Source: Dipteris shenzhenensis
Taxonomy: Eukaryota > Polypodiophyta > Polypodiopsida > Gleicheniales
Reading direction: 5' to 3' (one strand)
Assembly: GCA_047967505.1 (NCBI GenBank)
Contig: CM106540.1
Length of the DNA: 64,000 bases
Below, in pieces: positions 1-11,089 of this stretch. The notes beneath the pieces are model-generated. The model was not told where the DNA came from, did no database searches, and saw only the letters and a list, made by a program, of their open reading frames with translations. Positions within the stretch are counted from its first letter, which is position 1, and each line of letters starts with the position of its first letter. The position numbers were made by a program, and so were the translations under genes.

Positions 1-2600
1 CAAAGCCTAAGGGAGACTTAGCTATACTTAATACATGTTTGTTGTGGATAGACACGAGAATTGATAGCATGCTATAAATCATTGGTGGCACTGGAAAATG
101 AGGTGATGGAGCTTGAGGAGGTCATTTGTGTGATGTGATCAAGGTAACTTGTACAGGGGCCAATAGTGTATCTCATAACCACAACACACTATGCATAGAG
201 TGCACAAGGAGGGAGTTCTCCATCTGAGGTCTTCTATAAATACTAGGAAGGGAAATCTCTCCTCAACTATTTGACTAAACTATCAAAGTGATAGAAATCT
301 TGGAACACAAGAAGGTGAATGATTTGAAACATGATGTCTTGAGATTGGAAGCTCAAATCAAGGTGTTGTAAAACACAAAAGCATATTACCCTAGGCTATT
401 TGGTGAGCACAAGAAATGCTACAAAGGATGCAAGCACAGATACCATGGGATTTGGTTCTAGGTGGCAAAAATAGAGTAGAAAGTTGTTTGTAACTATACA
501 TAATAGGGGAGTGCACTAGGTTGAGAAAATAGAGGAGAGAGGAGACCACACAATATCTAATTGTACATTGAATGAATTATGAACATGATGAAGGATATAT
601 ACATATGTATGCCCTAGGGCTAGGGGTGGGGATTGTCCATATGCCCTTATAGTCCTCTATACAATAGTGCAATATGTACTATACTTAACAAGGAAGGAAG
701 GGGAGGGAAAGAGGAAGAGACACAGAGACATATGCATTCAAGTTAAAAAAGATTATGATATTGCATAGTCAATACGATTTTAAAAAGGCCCAAACTAATA
801 GTTTTCATAGGTTTTAGATCATCGAGTGATCTTAAAACATTTAATGATAAAGAATGGACCTTGTAATGAAGAGTGGTCATGATACTTATATGTAAGGATA
901 AAGAATGGACCTTGTAATAATGCCTTGGCAAAGGAAACACTAAAATCTTTATCTTAGCTAGAAGTAATATGCAACAATGCATGCGATGACATTTCTCTTA
1001 AACCATTTGGTGTTGATGACAATTATCAAAACATTGACATTACCTTCTAGAGGCTTTGCCCATGGACCATGACTAGCTATTGTAATTTAGGAATCTTGCA
1101 TGTCTTCTCATATGGATGGTTGTGCAAAAAGAGCCAAGTGCAAATGGTTCTCAAAGTGACCACAATTCATAGGTACAATATCCAATGAACTACACATTCA
1201 ATGAGGACATATGAAGAACTCACATTTCAATGAGGTAAAATGAAGAACTTTGACTACCAACAAATTGAAATATGACCTCTAAGAGGGAAAGCAATTCAAT
1301 CTTTTAGAACCATGATATCATCAGATACTAGACTTGTTTTCTTACTTTGACGAATGTATCCATAGTTAAACACGTAAACCAAAAATATCTTAATCCAAGG
1401 GTGTGAATTAAACATATATATTTGAAATAATTTTTGCAAAAATTTGCTATTCAAAGAAGTGTTGTTGAAAGTGAATTCTTAAAATATAGGATATTAAGAC
1501 CATGAGTATTCATATGCTACCATATTATGAAAATGTCGTTCTCAATGGATGCTACATATTTGTTAAACAAACGATGTTCTAAATTAAGAGTATGGAAAAA
1601 AAAGGTCTCTCTCTCTCTCTAAAAGCAAAAGAAGGTGGAAGCATTATGTTATGCCCTATGCATCAATAGGTACTTGATAACTCCCATGGACAATGAACAA
1701 GTACATTTCAATGATCTTAGCAACCATGATGGCAAAGGGGGTCACTTCATAGGAAACCATATAATACTCCCACATTTGGAATTCAATTCGATATAGTTTA
1801 CAAGGAGGGGGGAAGATAGCTACAAACTGCCTAAAATAAAATATGTTTGAACAAGTGGTTGCATATGATTACTTAAGTAGTTTCACACCAGATCCTAGGA
1901 AGTTTAAACCTCTTCTCAAATTTAATAAATAAACCTCTTGTTAAAAGTAAAAGTTTTTGCAATCATTGCATTAAATGCACTATTCAAAAGTGTAATTTGT
2001 ATATCTATATAATTAGTTAATACTAATTGTAAATTACTCTTTGACAATCATATGGATTTAAAAGTCGAAGTCTTTATTCTTAATTGCTTTGGTACTAAAA
2101 AGTCATTGTTCCAAGTTTCCTTAAAAGTTTAATTCTATTATTGTTGATGTGGCCCTCTGCCCACACCACTTGTGTCCTATTGTTGGTGTTACACTACATG
2201 AGCCACATGTTTTGATGAACCTCCACATGCTCAAATGTGTAGAGGTTGGGCTTTTCGAGCCGAAATGATTGGGATACAAGCTCTCGACCTACTAATCCCA
2301 ATGATCCTACTAATCTCGCCCTACTAATCCCAATGATCCTTTCTTGGGAAAACCCTCCCTCTTTGCTTTCCTTATCACTTGTGGAACCACTAAGAGGGGA
2401 ATCCTAAAGGGAAAGGTTAAGAGAGGGTATCTCATGTAAAAACTTCGTCTTGAAAGGTAGCTTGCACTTGAAAGGCATTTGAAAATGCCAAACAAAGGGA
2501 GAGGATTCCTAGGGAGGTTGGGAGGTCACTCTAAAGGGTTAGGGAATCTCTTGTGAAAAATGGTCGGCTGATGACAAGCTTTGGCCAATTCTATTCGTAT
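1..2600. other. Gene-poor left edge
   Basis: No coding region can be supported here. Short open frames are scattered and match nothing I recognise. The stretch is AT-rich with small local duplications, for example two copies of a ~22-bp segment containing AAGAATGGACCTTGTAAT at about 849 and 900, a short (CT)n run near 1606-1620, and a repeated CTACTAATCCCAATGATC segment at about 2290-2340. The right end grades into the upstream region of the PAR1-family gene. Confidence 0.6.
505..690 (-). mobile_element. Possible decayed LTR relic
   Basis: Read on the minus strand the segment begins TGTTAAGTATAGTACATA, a start like many Ty1/copia LTRs, has a TATATATCC box and ends in a CT-rich stretch (TCTCCTCTCTCCTCTATT) resembling the end of the copia LTR at 25.2 kb. 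No primer-binding site, polypurine tract or target duplication was found, so this is only a candidate. Confidence 0.3.
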
Positions 2601-2949
2601 AACGTAGCAACCCACACACCACAGCTTTGTATAAGAATAGCCTGTGCCTCTCTACCACCTTGTCTCTCTATCTGTAAATTTCGCACTCTGCAACATCCTT
2701 TAGTAGGTACGTAACCTTAATCACGCATTTCTACACTCCTTCGCCAATTATCGTATCGCCTCTTGTTCATTGCATCCCGTCCCCCCTGCCTCCATGCGAT
2801 AGATCAGAGTGAGAGGGAGTTTCTGCGTTAAAGAGAAAGTCTAGGACGACTGACCTTAAGCCTGGATCAGTGAGTAAAAGAGAAGCGGAGACGGTTCTTC
2901 AAACCTTTTTGCATTGCATGCGTCTCTGAATTGCAGAACCTCCAACGAC
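2600..2949 (+). promoter_or_regulatory. Probable promoter and 5' leader of PAR1-family gene
   Basis: A TATA-like TGTATAAGAATAG lies near 2626-2640, followed by CT-rich, stop-containing sequence up to the ATG at 2950. This is the usual spacing for a plant core promoter and leader. The placement is inference; no transcript evidence is available. Confidence 0.35.
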
Positions 2950-3817
2950 ATGGCCCACGCCACACGTCTTTACCTTTTCGTCGCGATCCTGTCCGCAGGT
3001 TTCCTGTTGGTTTCAGGTAATTACAGCAGCTCGATGTTTCATCATTGCAAAGCTTGACTGAATCCCTCTTACAAGCTTTCATGTAATCTTGGAGTCTGCT
3101 GAACAGGCAAGCTGCAGTGCGAAGATCTTCCAGTTGATCGTTGTGCCTTTGCGGTGGCCTCGAATGGAGCGCGCTGCATACTCGAGAAAAGAATAGTGGG
3201 GAATCAGGATATTGAATATGAATGCCAGGTAATTCCTGTGCTAGCGTTTTTAGACTTTGGGAACTTTATAGCGAGAATACGCTCGACGTTGGGGTTCTTC
3301 GGGACCTTGCCGGGGATAAGTTTAGGATCACAAAATTCCGGAACTCTCCTGGCGTGAGGGAGCTAAGTCGATCGTTAATTGTTTTCGTTGCAGACATCCA
3401 TGGTCGTAGCAGAACGTTTTGCGGAGTGGATCGAAAAACGCGATTGTGTGAAATATTGCGGACTCGACGGGATGTCCGTGGGCATGTCCTCCGATGCACT
3501 TCACGAAAGCAGTTTTACCCGAGCTCTTTGCTCTGCTGAGTGCCAAGGCAACTGTCCCAGCATTGTTGACCTCTACACCACGCTGTCTGCAGACGAAGGT
3601 GAGTTTGTAAGTCCTTGGCTAAGATTTCTTTGTCACTTAGGTCTAACACTTCACCACTTTAACGTTTTTGAAATCCTGTACAAAGTTTTTTCATGAACTT
3701 GAATATGACAAATTTGGAAATGGCGCAGGTGCATCATTGGTTGAGCTCTGCAAAGCCCATGAAGGTGATTCTAGAAGAGTGCTCTATGCTTGGGAACCTG
3801 CAGCTTCACCTTGTTAG
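2950..3817 (+). CDS. PAR1-family secreted protein, four exons
   Basis: Exons 2950-3016, 3107-3228, 3394-3598 and 3729-3817 join in phase (1, 0, 1) with GT-AG introns of 90, 165 and 130 bp and give 160 residues. Residues 1-23 form a hydrophobic signal peptide. The mature part follows the PAR1 (photoassimilate-responsive) pattern: LQCEDLP near residue 25, CAFAVASNGARCILEK at 35-50, YECQTS at 60-65, DCVKYCGLD at 80-88, VGMSSDAL at 92-99, then C-x3-C-x3-C and NCPSIVDLY at 116-124. It has 11 cysteines, as expected for a disulphide-rich secreted protein. The start is the first ATG, gives the signal peptide and follows a stop-rich leader. PAR1 proteins are known only as sugar- or pathogen-responsive plant transcripts; their biochemical role is unknown. 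The C-terminal tail after residue 140 is short, so the protein is slightly smaller than the ~180-190 aa I would expect. No lesions seen. Confidence 0.9.
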
Positions 3818-3854
3818 CTCGAGTTAGATTTAATGAATCTCTTCTAAGGTGCTT

Positions 3855-3860
3855 AATAAA
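3855..3860 (+). terminator. Polyadenylation signal AATAAA of PAR1-family gene
   Basis: A perfect AATAAA sits 38 bp after the TAG stop at 3815-3817, in AT-rich 3' flank. Position and sequence fit a plant near-upstream polyadenylation element. Confidence 0.5.
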
Positions 3861-4015
3861 AGAGTCTAACGTCATTGGAGTATGCTATACAACGTTTCTC
3901 CAACACTTAAGAGAGCTCTAGGCGCTTCTTTAGTAGTACTCATTCTATTTGTAATTTTTGTACTTTGTATTTGACATCACGTACCCATGAGGTCTTCATT
4001 GCAAATAATAATAAA

Positions 4016-4075
4016 TCTCTCTCTCTCTCTCTCTCTCTCCCCCCCCCTCCATGTATGTGTGTACTCTTGTGCATG

Positions 4076-4154
<79 letters not shown>

Positions 4155-4155
4155 A
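4016..4155. repeat. (CT)n / (TA)n compound microsatellite
   Basis: (CT)n runs at about 4016-4040 and 4080-4120, the second passing directly into (AT)n to about 4152. Open frames across it (polyLeu-Ser or polyArg-Glu) are artefacts of the dinucleotide repeat. Confidence 0.95.
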
Positions 4156-4679
4156 GCAAGAAGAATCTAAATTCCTCTCCATAATTAATAGTCAAATGCC
4201 ATGACAAAGACACTACTCCAACAAGTAGAACAAGCTCTCTACATCGTTCCTACACATCTGATAAATTTATTATAGGGGACTTCAACATCAATTACAAGAA
4301 CACATCCACAAACATGATGAAACTTCTTCAATTCATGAGTAAACATAGAATGGAACAACTTATCGATACTCCAACAATGATCCATGGATCCTACCTGGAC
4401 AAACCACAAAACATCAACACAATAAGAGGAACAAAAATTATCTATTGGTTTGATCATTCTCTCATCTACACAACCAGTAACTCAAGATAATTAGTTGTGC
4501 TCCAAATATCACCACCATGATTATTAAATTATATTTCTTTTTTTCCTCATGGCAAGACAAATGAATATAACTCATCTTGTTTAAAAAAAGGGTAGAGTAA
4601 GAGCAATCCTACTCTTATGTAAGAAGGGGGATAGTCAATTCACACAATTAACACATTTATTCTCCTAATTAGTATACAT

Positions 4680-4860
4680 GACTGTATATGTGTATATGTA
4701 TGTGTGTGTGAGAGTTAATATGAATGCAGATAAGTGTGTGTGTATGTGTGTATGTGCGTGTGCGCACGTGTGCACGTGCATGCGCATGCACATGCATGTG
4801 CATGCGAACATGTGTCTATGTACGCATGTACATGTGTGTCTATAGAGAGAGAGAGAGAGT
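4680..4860. repeat. Alternating purine-pyrimidine (GT/GC/AT) tract
   Basis: About 150 bp of TGTG, TGCG, CATG and CACGTG words with nearly strict purine-pyrimidine alternation, ending in (GA)n at about 4845-4858. Several short palindromes (GTGCAC, GCATGC, TGCGCA) lie inside it. Confidence 0.85.
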
Positions 4861-4889
4861 GGCATGCTATTAGTTTCCATCTAAAACAT

Positions 4890-5568
4890 CTTGAGGCAAT
4901 AGAAATTTAATTTTGTTGATTTTCTCTTATAATGAGCGTATAAGGATTTGCAACAATGATAGTTGGAGACTAAATTCTTGTTGTATTAACACAAGCTCAA
5001 ATTTTGAAAAAGGCTATTACTCCAGTGGATGTTTTTGACTTAGTGCCATTCTGGTTTGGCAGTAGGACCCTAATAATGGATGCAAAGTAGCAAACGGTAT
5101 TGATGGATGCAAAAACAATGTCATTTTGTTGCAAAATGTCCACAATATTTAATCTTAAGGTGTTGCAATACTCGGTAATAGAAAATCATATTCACTAGAC
5201 CCGTAACACTTACTATTGGTATCATATGATATACTTCAATTCATCTCCTTGGATTCACCTTGTCTGCTAGCAAGCATGATGGTTCATCTAGTACATTCAA
5301 TAAGAAATACTCTTGATATACAAACCTTTTCATTATCATATTTTTTGGTTATGTAATTGTAAGTTCAAAACAAAAAAGTTAAAATGTTTACATGTGTCAT
5401 AAATTCCAATTCCTCCATGGTCACAATTTGTTATATGCGATTTCTATAAACAATTACAAATTTTGAATAATTCATACAAGTCCTGAGAGCTCACATATCA
5501 TCTATGATATATGATTTAGGATGTGTCCTTTTATTGGAAAACACAAGCATGCATATATCCATACATGC

Positions 5569-5570
<2 letters not shown>
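4890..5570. other. Unannotated AT-rich interval
   Basis: No coding, RNA or mobile-element signal was recognised. Confidence 0.5.

Positions 5571-5572
<2 letters not shown>

Positions 5573-5606
<34 letters not shown>
5573..5606. repeat. (CA)n microsatellite
   Basis: An uninterrupted (CA)n run of roughly 16 dinucleotides. Confidence 0.95.
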
Positions 5607-5608
<2 letters not shown>

Positions 5609-5792
5609 GGCTAGTAAGCATTCAGAGCTAGTCTCATAGGAGGAGACTTGATTCATTAAGGTGAGTGTATGTTTGTAGCATGTTGTGATCCCTAGCCCTG
5701 AATTTGATGAGATCATTTGAAATCTTGTTAAAGCTATTTAATTATTTGCATGCATATGTGTTTCTTCGAGACATAGCACTATGGCATCGAGG

Positions 5793-5913
5793 ATGCTTAT
5801 GCTATTGAGGAGGTCCTTTTTGTGGGAAAGGAGTGATCTTGTGGTGAGCGTTTGGAGTGATTGTGTTCCATGATTATTCTCATGAAATTGGGTTTAGTTC
5901 ATTTCCTATTTGT
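5793..5913 (+). repeat. Left copy of a ~120-bp direct repeat derived from hAT sequence
   Basis: This segment (GAGGAGGTCCTTTTTGTGGG, ATGATTATTCTCATGAAATT) reappears at 7494-7615 with few changes. The right copy starts inside the DUF659-like reading frame, so the left copy is a second fragment of the same transposase region. Confidence 0.8.
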
Positions 5914-5914
5914 T

Positions 5915-6290
5915 TCTCAATTTTCATTACTCATTCTTACACTTTCTTTTGAATGAATATTTAATATTCTTTCAATAGAATGTGGATGAATGATTTATAG
6001 TTTGAGTATATTCTTTCAGTAGAAATGAATCCATGTCTCTCAATTTTCATTACTCATTCTTACACTTTCTTTTGAATGAATATTTAATATTCTTTCAATA
6101 GAATGTGAATGAATGATTTACAGTTTGAGTATATTCTTTCAAAAGAATATGAATTGTGGTCTTTCAATTTTCATTACTCATTCTTACACTTTCTTTTGAA
6201 TGAATATGTAATATTCTTGCAATAGAATGTGAATGAATCATTTACAATTTGAGTATATTCTTTCAATAGAATATGAGTCCATTTTGTGAA
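5915..6290. repeat. Minisatellite, about three ~120-bp units
   Basis: Units start near 5917, 6038 and 6158, each reading CTCAATTTTCATTACTCATT, TTGAATGAATATTTAATATT, then AGTATATTCTTTC. Divergence between units is low. A decayed fourth stretch of the same GAATGAAT words continues to about 6480. Confidence 0.85.
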
Positions 6291-6589
6291 TGAATGAAAT
6301 ACAATTTGCATTTATACTTTTTTTGAACGAATATTTTATATTCTTTTAAAAAAATGTTAAAAAATGAATTATTATATCCTAGTGAGGATATAATCTAATG
6401 TGAATGAAATATAATTATTGATGAATGAAAATAATCTTGTTTTTTGATAATGATATTTGAATGAATGACAATTAATATATTGCATTCTTGAAAGTGTTTT
6501 TAAAAGTATATGTGTTGCTTTCGACGAAATATGTATTGCAGTATGTTTCTATTGCATACACAAATTAATATTTTTGGATTTTTTTTTAG

Positions 6590-7540
6590 GAAACTTCAAA
6601 AGCATGGTGCACGGCAATATCTGGTCATTATGTGACGGAGATACGAGTGCATGCCTCGATCTCTTTCGTGCAGTGTAAATATTGTGGACATAAGTTCACG
6701 GGCGGTTCTAATTGCATCAAGCAACATTTTCTCAAAATTGGCAATGATGTTGATGCTTGATCATGCACTCCCATGCACTCCATCTAATGTTCTTCTGTTA
6801 TGCAAATCGTATTTAGAGAAAGTGAAAAAAGTAGTTAATCTAACCCTGATAAGGAATCGTCCAAGTCCTAATATGAGCACTAAGGTTGATGAGACTGTTG
6901 AAGGAGAAGCACCAATAAATGTGAGTGGTGTATCAATAAATGAAGGTGATGTAGATTTCCTAGCAAGCGGGTTGCAGGTGAGTTTTGATGTGACTAATGT
7001 CTGTCATGTAAAGAAGAGAAAAAGGGGAGAACAATCATCTATGGAGGACAGTTTTCTTTGACAACAAGTGCATGAAGAGCACTTAAGATGGACAAAGCAT
7101 TTGTAAAAAATGGTCTACCATTCAATGTCATGAGAGATGAGACATTTTGTAATACCGTAAAGTCATGTGCTAGACTAGGATTTGTTTTGCCAGATTATAA
7201 TAAAATGCATACGGATCATCTTGATAGAGTTAAACAGACTGTGGCAAACTGCATGAAAAAAAAAGATATTGGAATTTATTCCTACATATGGGTGCACTCT
7301 TGCTTTTGATGGATGGACTAGCAAGTAGGCCAGACCCTTGATAAATGTAATGTGCATTACTCCGAAGGGAACAATGTTTTTGGAGAGTATTGATATGTCT
7401 CTAAAAGAAAAAACTTCAGCATATATTGTAAAAATATATGAAAGAGCAATTCATAAAGTTGGTGGCAGTCTAAATGTTACTGCATTAGTAACAGATGCTT
7501 GTGCTAATGAGGAGGTCCTGTTTGTGGAAAAAGAATGATC
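6590..7540 (+). pseudogene. hAT-superfamily transposase remnant (BED finger + DUF659-like)
   Basis: A BED-type zinc finger is readable from about 6640 to 6730: CKYCGHKF, GGS, then IKQHF (Cys codons at 6674 and 6683, His at 6725). After degraded sequence the frame at 7088 gives KNGLPFNVMRDETF and, past a frame change near 7308, LAFDGWTSK then PLINVMCITPKGTMFLESID and VTDACANEEV. This order (finger, PFNV block, DGWT block, TDNA-like block) is that of plant hAT-like transposases with DUF659. Stops at about 6758, 7060 and 7327 and the absence of the C-terminal dimerisation domain mean it cannot encode an active transposase. Confidence 0.75.
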
Positions 7541-7615
7541 TTGTGGTGAGGGTTTGGAGTGATTGTGTTCCATGATTATTCTCATGAAATTGGGTTTGGT
7601 TTATTTCCTATTTTT
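7494..7615 (+). repeat. Right copy of the ~120-bp direct repeat
   Basis: Near-identical to 5793-5913. It overlaps the last readable codons of the hAT remnant and runs 80 bp past its stop. Confidence 0.8.
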
Positions 7616-7619
7616 GGTA

Positions 7620-9320
7620 TGACCAGAGGGTCCACCTTTATGTGTATGTGCTTTATTCTTGATAGAAGATACAGTTTTGAGGGATCATGGATGCATGAAA
7701 TATAGTGTATACTAATCCATGGGCCTTGATGTTGGATGGGGTCAAATGCAACATTGTCCATGGAGAGGCCTTGTGTATGATGGATACTATCTTGCTACTG
7801 CTATGGGCTAGATTGGGAATTGTTGTCAGCAAACAGTGTTGAAGTGATTCTTGCCTAATTGGAAATCTCGCTTAATTTCAAGGATTGGTGTCCATGTGTT
7901 GATATGTTGGTGTTGTAAAGAATTTCGTTTTGGGAGTGTGTTTTTGCTCCTATCTTATGGTAAGCGGACTCGCGACCCAGGCAAGATGAATGGTTTTGTA
8001 TGTGTGTTGGATCCTTTGAATGTCCCATCTACACCATTAACCAAGCCATCATTGATGTCTAGGTTACCTTAGAATATTTTCACTATTATTCTTGGTTTGA
8101 GACATAGTTCTTTGTGTAAACTGGCAGTGTTCTTTGGGTCTTCTTGAATGGATACTCTCTTGCTGCACCTCTTATGATTGAAGTCTTTTGCTTCTAGGAC
8201 ATGTGGAGTCGATGTGAGGAAGTTGAATACATAGTTGTTGTGCTTATCTTCCTTGGAGGCATTTGTATAGAAGAGATGTGGGATGGTGTGTTTTTTAGTG
8301 GCTCTCTATTTGATACAAATCATTTAGAAGTTCCAGATTTGCTTCTGTATAGCAACCGATTCGGATCTTGTTGGGGAGGTTGATGAACGCTATGTCTTCC
8401 AGTCTCATGAGATTTTGCAATTTGTAGTCACCGGGGACATTGCTTGTCCATGTCGATTATTCCAAAAAAATCCAGTTGTCCTTTGTAGGGATTTCTTGAC
8501 ATAAGTCTCCACATAAGAGAACATCGATGCCACCAAAAGACCTCATGGTGGTTGTGCTTAATCTCATGCATGCACATGTCAATGGCTTTGAATGTGTTCA
8601 ATCTGATCAATGAGACTTCCTTGAGGACTATGAGCTCCACATTCTTGTATAATGAAGATAGCTTAAAGATTGAGTCATAAAAGAAGGTCTCGTCCTTCTT
8701 CCATTCTGATGGTGTGCGACTTTTGTATTATGAAGACTCTTGATCTAAACTTGGTGGACATGCAACACCCTAGTTATGCATGCTGCAGACTCCCACTCTT
8801 TGTAACTAGATGGATACAAATCTATAAAACAAGTACAAGACATAAAAAAGGCCCCAGAAAAATGCAAATAATTTGAAGCATGAAACTAGATTACTTTGGA
8901 ATACTTACAATTGGACCTACGATATAGAAGGCCTACATGTGGATGCAGATATATGTCTGCGTGGGTAAATACATGTTGAATATATAGTTAGGTTAATGTT
9001 TTGCTACTGGGAGATATCTCAAAATCCTTTATCCTTCCCTTCCAATGTTTGGAGCTCGTTTGGAGATTTCCATTGCATCCTTCCGAGCCACTTTATAGCA
9101 CCCATGATTAGTGGGTTGCATTGTTATCCATAAATATTATCTATAGAGTTGAGAAATCCATTCCCCATGCTCATCTTTGACGTTCTTCAATATAATAAAT
9201 TGTAAACTACCTCGATATCTATCATTCTCCATCTCCATAGTCCCTATCCCATTTCCATATCATTAATAACATCTCTCTTCCTCTCTCATTCCAACCATAA
9301 ATAAACATAATAATCATTTC
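7620..9320. other. Unannotated interval
   Basis: Frames up to 75 codons occur on both strands but contain no motif I recognise and lack continuity. No RNA gene or LTR boundary was seen. Confidence 0.5.
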
Positions 9321-9324
9321 TCAA

Positions 9325-9326
<2 letters not shown>

Positions 9327-9384
<58 letters not shown>

Positions 9385-9388
9385 GTCT

Positions 9389-9450
<62 letters not shown>

Positions 9451-9476
9451 ACAAAAAGAAATAGCAATTTGAAATC

Positions 9477-9515
<39 letters not shown>
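9327..9515. repeat. (CT)n microsatellite, two long runs
   Basis: Nearly pure CT from about 9327 to 9449, then a second run at 9480-9514, separated by ~30 bp. The minus-strand Arg-Glu frame through it is an artefact. Confidence 0.97.
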
Positions 9516-9520
<5 letters not shown>

Positions 9521-9675
9521 CTCTCGCTGTCCCTCCCTCTCTTTGTACCTCCTCTACCAAAGAAGAAACAAATGTTTAAGTAATGTTATGGCTCTAAATA
9601 AGGGATTGAAGCAAAGGCCTCAAGAGACAATGACCACCCTAGGCTAATAGCCTACCCCCTAGAGTCCCTCTTAAC

Positions 9676-9855
9676 ATAGGGAGAGGGAGAGGGAGAAGCA
9701 TTTGGATAGGGAGAGTGAGAGGGAGACAAAAAAAGAGGGAGAGGTAGGGAGGAAGGGAGAGAAAGATAGAAAGAGGAAGAGAGAGGAAGGGAGAGAGGGA
9801 AGGGGCAGGGGGGAGAGAGGAAGGGGGAGGGGGGAAGATGGGGGGGGGGAGAATT
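9676..9855. repeat. Polypurine (AG-rich) tract
   Basis: About 175 bp of almost uninterrupted purines on the plus strand (GGGAGAGGGAGA, GGAAGGGAGAG, G9 near 9840). With the CT tract at 9.33 kb on the same strand it makes a pyrimidine-rich then purine-rich arrangement. Confidence 0.9.
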
Positions 9856-10099
9856 TTAATTTTATTGTTTTTATTTTTATTTTTAGGGTAATGTCCCCTT
9901 GTATATAAAGTGCATTACTAAATGCCATTTTTACATTCACTGTTCACACTCCTACTTCTCACAACCTTCTTTGTTGTCCCAAGAATCCTTTTTTTTTTGT
10001 CTTCCCAAGCATCCTCCCATAATATGGCTTCTCCTAGACAAGCCTTGGACCGTTGGATTTCATCTACGCATTCTCATGCCTTAGTAGACTAGATTTACC

Positions 10100-11060
10100 A
10101 TATCTCCTACAAGCCACTCAGTCTTGAATCACACTTGAGATCTTTCCCTCCTACCCATGATCCCTCTCTTCAATTTATTGATAGACTTATCCATGGGCAA
10201 TCTGTCATGATTGCTAACTCCCCTCACCAATGGGTCCCATTGGAGATTTTGAGTTCTCTTGACTAGAGTGCTAAGTTCAAGAAGACTCCTCTTTGTGAGC
10301 ACGCTACTCCCCTCAAGGATGCTACATCTCCTCCCATTCATTTGATAGAGAGAGAGATGTAGCCCTTTCCGTTATCTTCACAACTAGCAAGTTTGATGAG
10401 GATGTTGAACAATAGCGCGAGCATCCTTCTACATCCACTAGTGGTGGGGCAAGTCTGTCCATAAGTCATGGAGCGAGCGAGGTGAACCTGGACATAGAAC
10501 CTGAGGAGCATGCGATAGACCTAGCCAAAGAGCAAGTTGAGCCAAGTCATCCTATCATCCTATCTGAGTCATGCATATCGAGTGCATATCCATCCTCCAC
10601 CTATAATCCTCATGAGGCAGCAGCAAGCCCACACCTCACATTGATTGATTCAACCACTATTGAGGGTAACGAATACCTTACCCTCTTAGAAGTGATGGAG
10701 GAAACGAGTCTTCGAGAGGATGAGGTGCTATGCTAGCTAGAAAATGATGCCTATGAGGATGTCATTTACTTCAATGCTCCCGTCGATCCAAAAGTCAATG
10801 AGATAGCATGCTATGATAACTCTAGCCTTAGTGATTTAGAGGCCATCGAGTCTCACACAGAAAGCAATCAAGGATCTAGAGCTAGAGTACCAAATGTCAG
10901 AGGAGGAATTCCTGGATTTGCAAAGGTCGTTGTTCGGGGACAAAGATAAAGAAGCTGGCACCTCAAGTCAACAAGAAGTACAAGACCCACCAGAAAAAGA
11001 ATTGCAGTTGTACACTACGGTTGATACCCTTTGCAATGAGGTAGAAAAAGGTATGTACCT
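10100..11060 (+). other. Unrecognised, possibly coding relic
   Basis: The frame at 10482-10736 encodes 84 acidic residues (DIEPEEHAIDLAKEQVEPS), and the same style continues after the stop (LENDAYEDVIYFNAPVDP, then SDLEAIESHTESNQ) to about 10930. The acidic, low-hydrophobicity composition resembles degraded retroelement gag or linker sequence, but no diagnostic motif is present. It could be a relic of the gypsy element at 12.1 kb. Function unknown. Confidence 0.3.
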
Positions 11061-11067
11061 TTAATAG

Positions 11068-11084
11068 TTTAGGGTTTAGGGTTT
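11068..11084 (+). repeat. Short telomere-type repeat (TTTAGGG)2
   Basis: Two exact plant-type telomere heptamers followed by TTT. Too short to be a telomere scar with certainty; it may be chance or a telo-box. Confidence 0.5.
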
Positions 11085-11089
11085 CTTTT

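Noticed and set aside
3222-3539. 105-codon frame across the PAR1-family introns
   Set aside because: It reads through intron 2 and then out of frame through exon 3; the spliced frame matches the family.
3940-4184. Overlapping Leu/Ser, Arg/Glu and Ile/Tyr repeat frames
   Set aside because: Microsatellite artefacts from (CT)n and (AT)n.
9321-9560. 79-codon Arg/Glu-repeat frame on the minus strand
   Set aside because: It is a translation of a (CT)n microsatellite; a dinucleotide repeat is open in several frames.
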